DNA of 64,000 nucleotides from Bacillus sp. OK048 (lineage in GTDB: Bacteria; Bacillota; Bacilli; Bacillales; Cytobacillaceae): assembly GCF_900103525.1 (NCBI RefSeq), contig NZ_FNHN01000006.1:62001-126000 (forward strand), given 5' to 3'. Below, one piece after another: positions 33,649 to 42,036 of the stretch (position 1 is its first letter; each line of letters starts with the position of its first letter). The position numbers and the translations under genes are program-made. The notes beneath the pieces were generated by a model. It was not told where the DNA came from. It was given only the letters and a program-made list of their open reading frames with translations, and made no database searches.

Positions 33649-33817
33649 TGAAACAGTCCGAGGTTCACTTTTTAAAAGGATTCTTAACACTGTTTATGAA
33701 TCGATTAATTGGATATAATTATGTCTAAATTTGTAGAATTCTCGGCAGTTGGACATAGTAATTAATATCGATTTGTGTTAGCATTTAAAGCACTGTAGAA
33801 AAAGGAAGTGGACTTAC

Positions 33818-34174
33818 ATGATAAACATTACCGTTCCAAAATCAGACGTTACGATTACCAAACAAGACAATCCAGAGCTAAGCAATATTTATGGGTTTAC
33901 CGATTTTCATCTTATCCCTCGTGATAAGGGTGGTATCTTCATGTTTTATAACAAGGATAAGGAGCTTTTATTTGTAGGGAAAGCAAGAAAGCTGCGCCCA
34001 AGAATCAAAAAGCATTTTGAGGATAATGTATCGCCGATGAAACCTCATCGAGATGAAGTGACGAAGATTCAGGTTTGTGTGATTGATGACCCTGTACATA
34101 GAGAAATTTATGAAACATTCATTATTAATGAATCCAAATCGAAGTACAATGTCGATAAGGTGTTTTTTAGATAA
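33818..34174 (+). CDS. GIY-YIG-type nuclease-like protein
   Basis: 118 aa. GGIFMFYNKDKELLFVGKAR is a GIY-YIG motif in GIF/FVG form, followed by the conserved Arg in KLRPRIKKHF and a late Glu (REIYETFIINE), so the active-site set appears present. The length and motif resemble the UvrC-like single-domain protein YurQ of B. subtilis. AAAGGAAGTG precedes the ATG. Cellular role unproven. A repeat element follows the stop. Confidence 0.8.
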   Translation: MINITVPKSDVTITKQDNPELSNIYGFTDFHLIPRDKGGIFMFYNKDKELLFVGKARKLRPRIKKHFEDNVSPMKPHRDEVTKIQVCVIDDPVHREIYETFIINESKSKYNVDKVFFR

Positions 34175-34233
34175 GGCTGTTTTTCGTAACGATCGATATT
34201 AAAATCTTAAAGGCGATTTTAACGTGCAAATAG
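34174..34233. repeat. Two-copy intergenic repeat with TTAAAATC/GATTTTAA palindrome, copy 1
   Basis: AGGCTGTTTTTCGTAACGAT ... TTAAAATCTTAAAGGCGATT ... ACGTGCAAATAGC; aligns closely with 41014-41073, copy 2. Confidence 0.7.
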
Positions 34234-34339
34234 CATGTTGCGCCTCAAAAGGAAAGGCATTAGGGACGGACCTAGTGCTTTTTTGCATTTAAAAATCATG
34301 TACGCCTCTTTTAATGCTATGAAAAAGGATGAGAGCAAA

Positions 34340-35263
34340 TTGGATAAATATATTTATACTTTTTCCAGCTATGAGGATGAGCAGGCTTTGAGTGCTTTAG
34401 AAATGCGCTGCTTTTTCGGTATGGATTCTGAAAAGAATATTATAGAAAGCACGGTAAAAATAGACCCGAGCAGAAGTCCGTTTATGAAAGAAAGAATTGC
34501 GGTGCTTTTTGAGGGGGCAAGCTTTCAAGAGCTTCTTGCCAAAGTCGCAACATTCGAGGTAAGCGGGGAATCGTTCAAAGTCATGTATGTAAAAAATGGC
34601 AGTGAAGAGGAAAGCTTTGAGATGCGGCGGAAAATGGAGAGGGAAGTGGGATTGCAGCTAGTCGGTAACGCGGATATTCATAACCCACAGCGTTTGTTTG
34701 CAATTATGAATCGTAACGGACGATGGGTTTTTGGGGAATATCTGAAAAGTGAGTCTGTATGGTTTCGCCATCAACAGAAGCCTCATCAGTATTCGACGGC
34801 GCTCAGCACCCGTGTGGCAAGAGCGGTGGTGAATATCGCCATTCCGAACCCAACTGGGATAAAGGCGATTGATCCTTGCTGCGGCATCGGGACTGTACTC
34901 GTGGAGGCACTGTCAATGGGGATTGATATTGTCGGGGGCGATCATAACCCCATTATTCTTGCTGGGACAAGGGAGAATATCGCGCATTTTGGGTATTCGG
35001 GAGAAGTAACGTTCACCGATATGCGTACTATCCGCCAACACTATGATGTCGCCATTATCGATTTACCCTATAATCTGTGCTCCGTTATCTCGCCTGAAGA
35101 GCAGCTCGAAATGCTCCAAAGTGCGCGCCGGTTTGCAGATAAAGTTGTCGTGGTAACGGTTGAGCCGATTGATAAAGTTCTCATCAAAGCAGGATTTGCA
35201 ATTATAGACCGTGCAGTAGTCAAAAAAGGGACATTTTCTCGTGAAGTGATTGTGGGAAAGTAA
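34340..35263 (+). CDS. TRM11-like SAM-dependent RNA methyltransferase
   Basis: 307 aa. I take TTG 34340 as start because AAGGATGAG lies upstream at normal spacing; ATG 34319 is possible. N-terminal half (~1-150) is a THUMP-like substrate domain; the C-terminal half is a Rossmann methyltransferase with motif I DPCCGIGTVLVEAL, motif II GGDHNPIILAGTRENI and DLPYNLCS at the catalytic motif IV. These match TRM11/ RlmL-type enzymes that modify guanosine N2 in tRNA or rRNA. The bacterial target is unknown. Single gene followed by a terminator. Confidence 0.85.
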   Translation: MDKYIYTFSSYEDEQALSALEMRCFFGMDSEKNIIESTVKIDPSRSPFMKERIAVLFEGASFQELLAKVATFEVSGESFKVMYVKNGSEEESFEMRRKMEREVGLQLVGNADIHNPQRLFAIMNRNGRWVFGEYLKSESVWFRHQQKPHQYSTALSTRVARAVVNIAIPNPTGIKAIDPCCGIGTVLVEALSMGIDIVGGDHNPIILAGTRENIAHFGYSGEVTFTDMRTIRQHYDVAIIDLPYNLCSVISPEEQLEMLQSARRFADKVVVVTVEPIDKVLIKAGFAIIDRAVVKKGTFSREVIVGK

Positions 35264-35281
35264 GAGGATAACTATCTGTTG

Positions 35282-35324
35282 AAAAAAAAAATAAAGCCTA
35301 ATTCGCTACCAGAATTAGGCTTTT
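35282..35324. terminator. Bidirectional terminator
   Basis: AAAGCCTAATTC / GAATTAGGCTTT, with A9 before and T4 after; serves the methyltransferase gene and the convergent fbpA-like gene. Confidence 0.8.
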
Positions 35325-35365
35325 CGGCATATTTAATAGTTAATAGTAGGACAGGAAATTCGAGA

Positions 35366-35566
35366 TTATCTTTTATTGACCCAGCGTAAACCCGTGGTAC
35401 AATGTGGGTGGACATTGGTTTGCAATCTTTTGTATTCCTTTTCTAAATCAGGAAGGGATAATTGAAAAAGATTGGTATTGTCGATTTTATAGACGCCATA
35501 CGTAATCAGTTTGTTTATTAATTCCTTACGTCTTTTCTCTTCATCGTACCTAATGACTTTACTCAT
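35366..35566 (-). CDS. FbpA-like small basic protein (Fur-regulated basic protein family)
   Basis: 66 aa. RRKELINKLITYGVYKIDNT, NLFQLSLPDLEKEYKRL matches the Fur_reg_FbpA family, small basic proteins that in B. subtilis help the iron-sparing response, probably with the FsrA RNA. GGGGAGAT lies before the ATG. I looked for a Fur box upstream (35567-35690) and see none, so iron control is not supported here. A TTGACA with TATTAT about 15-18 bp on is a possible promoter. Confidence 0.75.
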   Translation of the reverse strand: MSKVIRYDEEKRRKELINKLITYGVYKIDNTNLFQLSLPDLEKEYKRLQTNVHPHCTTGLRWVNKR

Positions 35567-35887
35567 TCACTATCTCCCCTATTCAGTTGATTTATTAAAG
35601 GATTCTGTTGACTTCCGTTAGGTTGGTTTTTATTTGTTTTCCATATTTACATAATAATACAGATTAATCCGATTTGTCAACTAGGAATTAAATAAGGGTA
35701 TCAATAACTGCAAAGCAAAAACAATAACTTTTAATTTATACTAGATAGGTAGGAATTATCTGGTCTAGGAAATGATATTTGGTGAACCCATTTTTTATTT
35801 CTAGACGGGCTCCAATTTCCTTTTGCATGAGTAGTATATTGGGTATTGACCTACTAGCTCTCGTGCATAGGAAAGGAAGTTGTTACA
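35567..35887. other. Intergenic region between divergent small genes
   Basis: It holds the TTGACA/TATTAT-like promoter of the minus-strand FbpA-like gene and the GGAAAGGAAG ribosome site of the YjcZ-like gene. Nothing else is visible. Confidence 0.4.
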
Positions 35888-36067
35888 ATGGATAATATGA
35901 TTCCACAATTTACGATGGGGGCTACTGCTCTTCCACAGTCTCCCATGTATTACGGCTATGCGGCCCCAGCACCATGTGTTCAAACTCGTGGGTGCGATAA
36001 CTTTATCATTATTATCATTTTGTTTATTTTATTAATTATTATTGGTACATTTGCTTTTTGCGATTAA
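35888..36067 (+). CDS. YjcZ-like small sporulation-type membrane peptide
   Basis: 59 aa: a polar N-terminus with aromatic residues (SPMYYGYAAPAPCVQTRGC), then a single Ile-rich helix IIIIILFILLIIIGTFAFC. The short tail-helix with an FxLLIIxG core resembles YjcZ-family sporulation peptides. AAAGGAAG is 8 nt before the ATG. A large hairpin terminator follows. Such peptides insert in membranes of spores; function unknown. Confidence 0.65.
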   Translation: MDNMIPQFTMGATALPQSPMYYGYAAPAPCVQTRGCDNFIIIIILFILLIIIGTFAFCD

Positions 36068-36082
36068 TACGACAAAGAAGGG

Positions 36083-36156
36083 GGGCTGTCCAAAAAGTCA
36101 GGCAACTGACCTTTGGAAGCTCCCCTTTTTAGGGACTTATCGGACAGTCCTTTTTT
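36083..36156 (+). terminator. Large branched hairpin terminator
   Basis: Outer stem GGCTGTCC / GGACAGTCC, inner GTCAG...CTGAC hairpin, then T6. Related sequences occur in other Bacillus genomes as a repeat. Confidence 0.65.
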
Positions 36157-36204
36157 ATAAGTTTGTTGCTTATAGAACCATGTCCAACTTTAATGAATCT
36201 ACGA

Positions 36205-36600
36205 GTCTCCTGATTCCCTCTAAACACGAAAAACCCTGTTAGAGGTAAACAGATGAGCCTCCTGATTCCCTCTGAACCCAAGAAACCCTGTTAGAGGTAA
36301 TCAGAAGGGCTACCTGATTCCCTCTGAGTCCGAAAAACCCTGTTAGAGGTAATCAGCCGAGCCTCCTGATTCCCGTTGAACCCGAAAAAACCTGTTAGAG
36401 GTAAACAGACGAGCTTCCTGATTCCCGTTGAAGCCGAAAAACCCCGTTAGAGGTAATCAGACGAGTCTCCTGATTCCCGTTGAAGCCAAAAAAACCTGTT
36501 AGAGGTAAACAGACGAGTCTCCTGATTCCCGTTGAACCCGAAAAACCCTGTTAAAGGTAATCAGCCGAGCCCCCCTGATTCCCTTTGAACCCGAATAATC
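36205..36600. repeat. Tandem hairpin array, eight units of 52 bp
   Basis: CCTGATTCC begins at 36209, 36261, 36313, 36365, 36417, 36469, 36521 and 36574. In each unit CTGATTCCCTCT pairs with AGAGGTAATCAG across a 19-nt loop (one mismatch); later units have CCCGTT in the left arm. It lies between convergent genes. GGTAA in the right arm is shared with the arrays at 31298 and 44241. Confidence 0.9.
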
Positions 36601-36655
36601 TGGAACTAGTCAGCAAAAGCAATACAGCTGCCAAGCAGATTGAATAACCCCCCAA

Positions 36656-37492
36656 CTACGGTAGCCTTGGTAATTGGTCTTTATACATTTTTCGTATTTC
36701 ACTTAGTTTTTGTAAATTCTCGAGTGATTGCTGTTCAAGATTTTGGCCAATGCCAAGAATAAAGGTTTCTACTAAAAGGGTTGGTGCAATCATCGAGTGA
36801 AATTCCCACAATTCTCCTCGATTTGTATAGAAAATATAATCTCCTTCCTCATAAAAATCGGAAATAAGTAAGTCAGTCACTATGATCGTCTTATACTTCA
36901 CTTTTTTTGCATAATCCAACAGCACGGAGGCCTCTCGACTCATCTCTACAAATCCGAACATAAATACAACGTCTTCTTTTTGGAAATGCATAAGGGACTC
37001 AAATAAATCATGCCCGCTTTTTGGCAACAGTTCGATTTCCAGCCCAAATCGGGCAAGACGGTGTTTCATTAACACGGCTATTCCTTCTGCCGAACTAGGT
37101 GCATGGATATAAATTTTCCTGCAATTCGTCATTAAGGTAATCGCTTGTTCAAATTGCTCACGATCTAGTGCCTCCAGCGTATTCACAAACTGATTCTGCG
37201 TCATGGTTAGTAAATGCTCGTGAATGGCAAGCTGCTGATGTTGAATTTGCAGTAAGGAATTTTTCAATTTACTTTCTGGCGAAACCTGTTCATTTTCTTT
37301 TATTGCTGCTTTAAATGATTTGAAATTGTCGTAGCCAATTTGTTTCCAAAAGCGAGATATAGTCGCATTACTCACATGCAGTTTCTGTGCTAATTCCGTT
37401 TCAGAAAAATATAAAATATGTTCGCCACTTTTTTCGATGAAGTCGGCGATCCTTTTTTGGCTAGGAGTTAGTTTTGTAACATCCCACTTCAT
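36656..37492 (-). CDS. MurR/RpiR-family transcriptional regulator of the ECF cassette
   Basis: 278 aa from ATG 37492, with GGGAGGGA 4-6 nt upstream; the ATG at 37540 lies in the palindrome. N-terminal helix-turn-helix (~10-75: TPSQKRIADFIEKSGEHILY, ETELAQKLHVSNATISRFWK) and C-terminal SIS domain (~115-260: RKIYIHAPSSAEGIAVLMKH, SREASVLLDYAKKV), which normally binds a phosphosugar. It is divergent from the ECF genes across a perfect palindrome, so it probably represses or activates them and itself. Confidence 0.88.
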   Translation of the reverse strand: MKWDVTKLTPSQKRIADFIEKSGEHILYFSETELAQKLHVSNATISRFWKQIGYDNFKSFKAAIKENEQVSPESKLKNSLLQIQHQQLAIHEHLLTMTQNQFVNTLEALDREQFEQAITLMTNCRKIYIHAPSSAEGIAVLMKHRLARFGLEIELLPKSGHDLFESLMHFQKEDVVFMFGFVEMSREASVLLDYAKKVKYKTIIVTDLLISDFYEEGDYIFYTNRGELWEFHSMIAPTLLVETFILGIGQNLEQQSLENLQKLSEIRKMYKDQLPRLP

Positions 37493-37522
37493 AAAATCCC
37501 TCCCTATGTAATTTACCACAAA

Positions 37523-37540
37523 ATGAAAAATATTTTTCAT
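37523..37540. promoter_or_regulatory. Candidate RpiR operator: 18-bp perfect palindrome
   Basis: ATGAAAAATATTTTTCAT, self-complementary over all 18 bases, lies between the divergent regulator and S-component genes. TTTACA followed 17 bp on by TAATAC downstream of it is a possible promoter for the ECF operon. Confidence 0.6.
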
Positions 37541-37643
37541 AAATTTTAAAAATAAATTTTTTTTACAATTTTCTCATTATTTCTTAATACCTTCTTTACA
37601 ATCCACCGCTACAATAAATGGTAATAAGGGTTAAGGGGGAAAA

Positions 37644-38507
37644 ATGATGTCAACGAAGCGATATGAATTAACACAATCTCAAAAAATGATGGTATTTATT
37701 TTGTCTATGTGTCTTTACGGGTTAAGTAATATGTTTACCGAGCTTGTGCCTTCTGTAAATGTTGGGCCAATCGAATTACAGATTGATGCGTTTGCCTTTA
37801 TTCCGTTAGCGTTATGTATGCTATTCCACCCAATTTACGCTGCCATTGGAGCCTCAACGGGGGAATTGATTTTTGGCGAGTTAATGTTAGGGCAGTTTGG
37901 TGGAATTGGTGAAGTGGAGAAATTTATTTTATTTTCACTTGGTATGGTGATCGGAGGACTGCTGGTCCGCAATCCGCAGAAAAAATCACAAGTGGCTATT
38001 GGGGCAGTACTTGGCTATGGTATATTCCTCGTTTTAAGTACGATTGTTGATATTGTTAAAGTAATGGTTGGGGTGGAAGAATTCGAGGCCGTTCCTGGGT
38101 TAGCAGAAAGTATATTTGTCGTAGAAGGTGTTGAATTTTTAACCGATCTAATTTTCTCTGGTACCTTATTTGCTTTACTGCCAACGCTTTACTTAGTTCC
38201 TCGTTTATATGGAAAAATTGAACCTTTATTAGGCATGAAGCCTAGAAGCAATAAGGTGACGATTCCATTGAAAAATATTGTCACACCGAAATTTGTCGTG
38301 ATTAGTCTTGTATTGTCGGTGGTTGCCTTTTTTGCAGAAGCGTTATCTGAATCAGATTTTGAAGTAGGAGTATGGGAGCCGGAATTTGTTGAAACATACG
38401 GGACTTCTTTTATCTGGATTATTATAGGTGTGGCAGCCGTATGCTCTGTTGCGATTATTTTTTACCTATTGAAAAAAGGCAAAGAGGATATAAGTGAGAG
38501 TGTCTAA
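37644..38507 (+). CDS. Probable ECF-transporter S component
   Basis: 287 aa, about eight helices. The first ~190 residues (MCLYGLSNMFTELVPSVNVG, DAFAFIPLALCMLFHPIYAA, IGASTGELIFGELMLGQFGG) have the membrane layout and the conserved Gly-rich packing of ECF substrate-binding subunits; the C-terminal ~90 residues add two more helices with an acidic loop (FEVGVWEPEFVETYG), longer than most S components. GGGGGA precedes ATG 37644. It overlaps the ATPase gene by 14 nt. Neither it nor the neighbours reveal the substrate; the RpiR regulator hints at a sugar-related compound. Confidence 0.7.
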   Translation: MMSTKRYELTQSQKMMVFILSMCLYGLSNMFTELVPSVNVGPIELQIDAFAFIPLALCMLFHPIYAAIGASTGELIFGELMLGQFGGIGEVEKFILFSLGMVIGGLLVRNPQKKSQVAIGAVLGYGIFLVLSTIVDIVKVMVGVEEFEAVPGLAESIFVVEGVEFLTDLIFSGTLFALLPTLYLVPRLYGKIEPLLGMKPRSNKVTIPLKNIVTPKFVVISLVLSVVAFFAEALSESDFEVGVWEPEFVETYGTSFIWIIIGVAAVCSVAIIFYLLKKGKEDISESV

Positions 38508-40206
38508 ACCAATCGTAGAAATTCGCAATGTGTCTTTTCACTATCCTGGAAATGAAAAAAAGGTTCTGAATGAGGCTAGCCTAACGGTTGAAGAAGGGGA
38601 TTTTTTAGCGATTATCGGTGGAAACGGTTCTGGAAAATCAACCCTTTGTAAAACCATTAATGGTCTAATCCCTAAATTTTATGTTGGTGAATTTGAGGGA
38701 GAAGTAGTGGCTGATGGGCTAACTGCTTCTGAACATGATGTCGCCACCCTTTCGAAGTCGATTGGTTATGTCTATCAAGATTTTGAAAATCAGCTGCTGC
38801 GTCCAACTGTCTTAGATGATGCCTCATTTGTTCCGTTAAATTATGGTTTTGCGGATTTTAAAGAACGTGGAAAATGGGCATTGCAGGTAACGGGTCTTTC
38901 CCGATTGGCGAAGGAATTTGTCTGGCAGTTAAGCGGCGGGCAGAAGCATTTACTTGCTTTAGCGGGTGCCATTGCCATGAGACCAAAAGTATTGATTATC
39001 GATGAGCCGATTGCCCAGTTAGATCCACAGCATGCCAAGACGATTTATGACGTACTCAAAAACTTGAATGAAGAGTATGGGACGACGATTATTGTAATTG
39101 AACATTATACAGAGTTTATTGCTACGTATTGTAAGCAGGTCGTGTTAATGGATCAGGGGAGAGTGTGCTGGAAGAAGGATGTACGTGAGGCTCTTTGTTC
39201 AGTGGAGGAATTGCTAGCACAGCAAATTTTCCCGCCGCAAGTTACCTTAGCCGCTCATTCTTTAAAGCGAAATACGTCTTACCCCATTACATTAGACGAA
39301 GCCATTGGCTACTTTAGCGGTGTGACACCACATTTTGGCCCGCTTCCAGAACGAAATCATCACGATGAAAAGGTACCAGTTCTCGCTTTGAAAAATATAA
39401 GTGTTCGTTATCGAACGTTTGGGAAGCAAGCAAAAGATGCCCTACACCAGGTTTCGACTACTTTTTACAAAGGCGATCAAGTAGCGCTCGTTGGGAATAA
39501 TGGTGCAGGAAAGTCCTCTTTGTTAAAAATCTTAGGTGGGATTGTGAAGCCAACAGAAGGTGTAATGGAGCTATCCGGAAATCCGCTGAAAAAATTTACA
39601 CCTGAAACACTATCCGATCATGTGGCTTTTGTTTTTCAAAATGCAGAAGAAATGTTTATCGATGATAGTGTTCGAGGGGAAATTGAATATTATTTAAAAG
39701 CTAGAAAAGTAGAAAATCTAGATGTCCTTGTTGATCAAATTTTAGCAGATTTTCATTTAACAGATTTTCAGCATCATGATGCACGTTTACTGAGTGGCGG
39801 GCAGCAGCGTCGTGTATCGTTAGCGATTGGTGCGGCCATGCGTCCTTCGATCATTATTTTAGATGAGCCGACAGCGAATTTAGATATGGCGACGAAGAGT
39901 AACGTCGTACTGATGCTCGAGAATTTAAAAAAACATGTCGATACCATTATTATTGCCACGCACGATATGCAGCTTGTAGCGGAATGGGCAAATCGAATGC
40001 TAGTGATGCATGATGGTGAATTGATTGCAGATGATGGCAGTGAGGATATTTTTAAACAAAAGGAGATTTTAAATCGTGCGGGTTTGGTACCGCCTCAATT
40101 GATCAGATTGTGCAATCAGCTGGACCTTCCGCATTGTGTGACGATTGATTCCTTTGTAGAATGCTGGAAACAAGCGGAACAGCGAGGTGTGTTGAATGGA
40201 AGTTAG
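38494..40206 (+). CDS. ECF transporter fused dual ATPase (EcfA-EcfA')
   Basis: 570 aa with two complete ABC cassettes. First: Walker A GGNGSGKST at 42-50, signature LSGGQKHLLALAGAI, Walker B VLIIDEP. Second: GNNGAGKSS, LSGGQQRRVSLAIGAAM, IIILDEP. The fused layout is that of YkoD-type energising subunits. GTG start at 38494, 6 nt after AGAGGA. It overlaps both neighbours (14 and 11 nt), so S, A and T components are made together. It hydrolyses ATP at the inner membrane face to drive uptake via the EcfT subunit. Confidence 0.9.
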   Translation: MRVSKPIVEIRNVSFHYPGNEKKVLNEASLTVEEGDFLAIIGGNGSGKSTLCKTINGLIPKFYVGEFEGEVVADGLTASEHDVATLSKSIGYVYQDFENQLLRPTVLDDASFVPLNYGFADFKERGKWALQVTGLSRLAKEFVWQLSGGQKHLLALAGAIAMRPKVLIIDEPIAQLDPQHAKTIYDVLKNLNEEYGTTIIVIEHYTEFIATYCKQVVLMDQGRVCWKKDVREALCSVEELLAQQIFPPQVTLAAHSLKRNTSYPITLDEAIGYFSGVTPHFGPLPERNHHDEKVPVLALKNISVRYRTFGKQAKDALHQVSTTFYKGDQVALVGNNGAGKSSLLKILGGIVKPTEGVMELSGNPLKKFTPETLSDHVAFVFQNAEEMFIDDSVRGEIEYYLKARKVENLDVLVDQILADFHLTDFQHHDARLLSGGQQRRVSLAIGAAMRPSIIILDEPTANLDMATKSNVVLMLENLKKHVDTIIIATHDMQLVAEWANRMLVMHDGELIADDGSEDIFKQKEILNRAGLVPPQLIRLCNQLDLPHCVTIDSFVECWKQAEQRGVLNGS

Positions 40207-41014
40207 TAAATTTCTGAATGAAAAGCTTTCGCTTGAATATGTGAAGGGTGAACTGGTGCGGACAGCCTATGGGATCGAGGAAAACATGCTTACTAAGCTT
40301 GATCCGCGCGTACTGCTAATCTGGTATAGCTATTTTGCGATTGTTCCTTGGTTTATTCATAGTCATGTGGTTTTACTAGGCTATTTACTATTCATGGTGT
40401 TTCTAACCTATAAAGCCAAAGTAAGTCCGCTAATTTTAGGAGTTCTTGGACTTGGATTACTAGGGGAAATGGCGATTCTCTTCATCATTTCCCTATTTTT
40501 TGGAGGGACTCTAGAGACCGTTCTTCCTATGTTTTGGCTAAGCATTAAGCTGGGTTCTATTTCGCTGGCGAGTGTCGCTGTTTTTACAAGCTTAAATCCA
40601 GAGAAGTTTAGCGATGCGTTATTAAGAATGGGTTTTCCCGCTCAGTTTTCATTTAGTGTTGCCTATGGTTATCGAATTTTACCTACTTTATTAGAAGAAT
40701 TTCAGCAAATCATTTTATCGTATCGCTTGCGGGGCAAGGCACCTGCGAAAAATGGCCTTTTCTATTGGCGAAAGCTCAGTTATTTCTTGATTGTTTTTAT
40801 TCGTTCCTTTTATCCGCTTATTTTAAACACAGCAAAGCGCTCAAGAACCACGGTAGAGGCGTTGGAAACGAAGGGCTTTAGCTACGGTGCCCAGAACAAA
40901 GAGATGATTAAGTTAAAAACGAGTTATTTAAAATTAACGTATATCGATTACGCGTTTATCATGATCACGTTTTTATTTTTAATTATCGTCCATGCTTTAC
41001 ATTATGTTTTATGA
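40196..41014 (+). CDS. ECF transporter transmembrane component EcfT
   Basis: 272 aa, five to six helices. The coupling motifs of EcfT (Ala-Arg-Gly type) appear as SYRLRGKAP and RSRTTVEALETKGF. NMLTKLDPRVLLIWYSYFAI is the usual N-terminal region. The ATG overlaps the ATPase gene, with GAGGTG 6 nt upstream. A repeat and a weak hairpin follow the stop. Confidence 0.85.
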   Translation: MEVSKFLNEKLSLEYVKGELVRTAYGIEENMLTKLDPRVLLIWYSYFAIVPWFIHSHVVLLGYLLFMVFLTYKAKVSPLILGVLGLGLLGEMAILFIISLFFGGTLETVLPMFWLSIKLGSISLASVAVFTSLNPEKFSDALLRMGFPAQFSFSVAYGYRILPTLLEEFQQIILSYRLRGKAPAKNGLFYWRKLSYFLIVFIRSFYPLILNTAKRSRTTVEALETKGFSYGAQNKEMIKLKTSYLKLTYIDYAFIMITFLFLIIVHALHYVL

Positions 41015-41073
41015 AGGCTACTTTCGTAAGATTGTTGTTAAAATCTTAAAGCCGATTTTAACGTGAGAATAGC
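41014..41073. repeat. Two-copy intergenic repeat with TTAAAATC/GATTTTAA palindrome, copy 2
   Basis: AAGGCTACTTTCGTAAGATT ... TTAAAATCTTAAAGCCGATT ... ACGTGAGAATAGC; matches copy 1 at 34174. Confidence 0.7.
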
Positions 41074-41102
41074 TATTTTTGCGCTATAAAATATATTTTG
41101 CA

Positions 41103-41123
41103 GGCTCTTTTCCAAAGAGCCTT
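41103..41123 (+). terminator. Weak hairpin before the PHP gene
   Basis: GGCTCTTT / AAAGAGCC with only TTAAT after; perhaps a partial terminator. Confidence 0.4.
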
Positions 41124-41142
41124 AATAAAGGAGTGCTTCTAG

Positions 41143-41898
41143 TTGAATTTTGATTTTCACACCCATGGTAAATTATCGAAGAAGTCCGATTTTTCACTAT
41201 CATATATAGAAGAAATGGCTAAAAAGGCATTGCAATCCGGTCTTGATGGTCTCGCCTTAACCGAGCATTTTAATACAAAGAATTTTCATGAGGTTTATGA
41301 TACGTTAGATGCACATTTTCCATATATAGATGGCTATTATGATATTTTTGGGTTAAAAGTCTTCCCTGGAATGGAAGTTGATATTTTAGAGGTTGGTCAT
41401 ATTTTATGTATTGGTGATCTACAAGATGTGCGTGCATTAAGAGCGCAGTTAGTAGAGTATACAGAAGAGGGATCGTTTATTCCCCTTGCTGAGCTTTTGA
41501 AGCTGCGGTCTAACTATGAAATGCTTGTCATTGGTGCCCATCCTTTTCGTCCATCCACGCCATTAAAGGATTTAGACCCTTCTTTGTTAAAACAACTGGA
41601 CGCTTTCGATTTAAATGGGAAGGATTTGCATACTCGTGGGATTGAGGAAAATATTAGAGATGTAAAGCTGCTCGGCGTATCGCTGGATAAACCTGTTGTC
41701 GGCGGAAGTGATACTCATCATTTTATGCAATACGGTTCCGTATACACGATTCTTTATCGGCCATGCAGGAATGTAAGAGAATTAAAGAGCGCTATTTTAA
41801 ATAGACAATTCACGTGGGAAGTGGCAGAAGATTTGCATGAGCGAGTATCCGAAGCGAATCGGTTAAAAGCCATTTTAAAAAAGAAATTAGAGGTATAA
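41143..41898 (+). CDS. PHP-domain metal-dependent phosphoesterase
   Basis: 251 aa, TTG start with AAAGGAG 9 nt upstream. Metal ligands of the PHP fold are present: H6-T-H8, E41-H42, the MEVD acid site, VIGAHPF and GGSDTHHF. Family members hydrolyse phosphate esters such as sugar- or histidinol phosphates. It lies 128 nt after EcfT on the same strand and may work on what the ECF system imports; that link is inference. ATP-dependent polymerase association is unlikely at this size. Confidence 0.82.
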   Translation: MNFDFHTHGKLSKKSDFSLSYIEEMAKKALQSGLDGLALTEHFNTKNFHEVYDTLDAHFPYIDGYYDIFGLKVFPGMEVDILEVGHILCIGDLQDVRALRAQLVEYTEEGSFIPLAELLKLRSNYEMLVIGAHPFRPSTPLKDLDPSLLKQLDAFDLNGKDLHTRGIEENIRDVKLLGVSLDKPVVGGSDTHHFMQYGSVYTILYRPCRNVRELKSAILNRQFTWEVAEDLHERVSEANRLKAILKKKLEV

Positions 41899-42036
41899 GG
41901 CAACATACCAATCTTTACAGTAATTTTACAAATATTCAATAAAATAAACAAAACCCTTTGCTACTATAGTAATAGTGTCAAAATACCTAGAATGCGCAAG
42001 ATATAGGAACAGCATTAACGATCAGGGGGAAATGAA

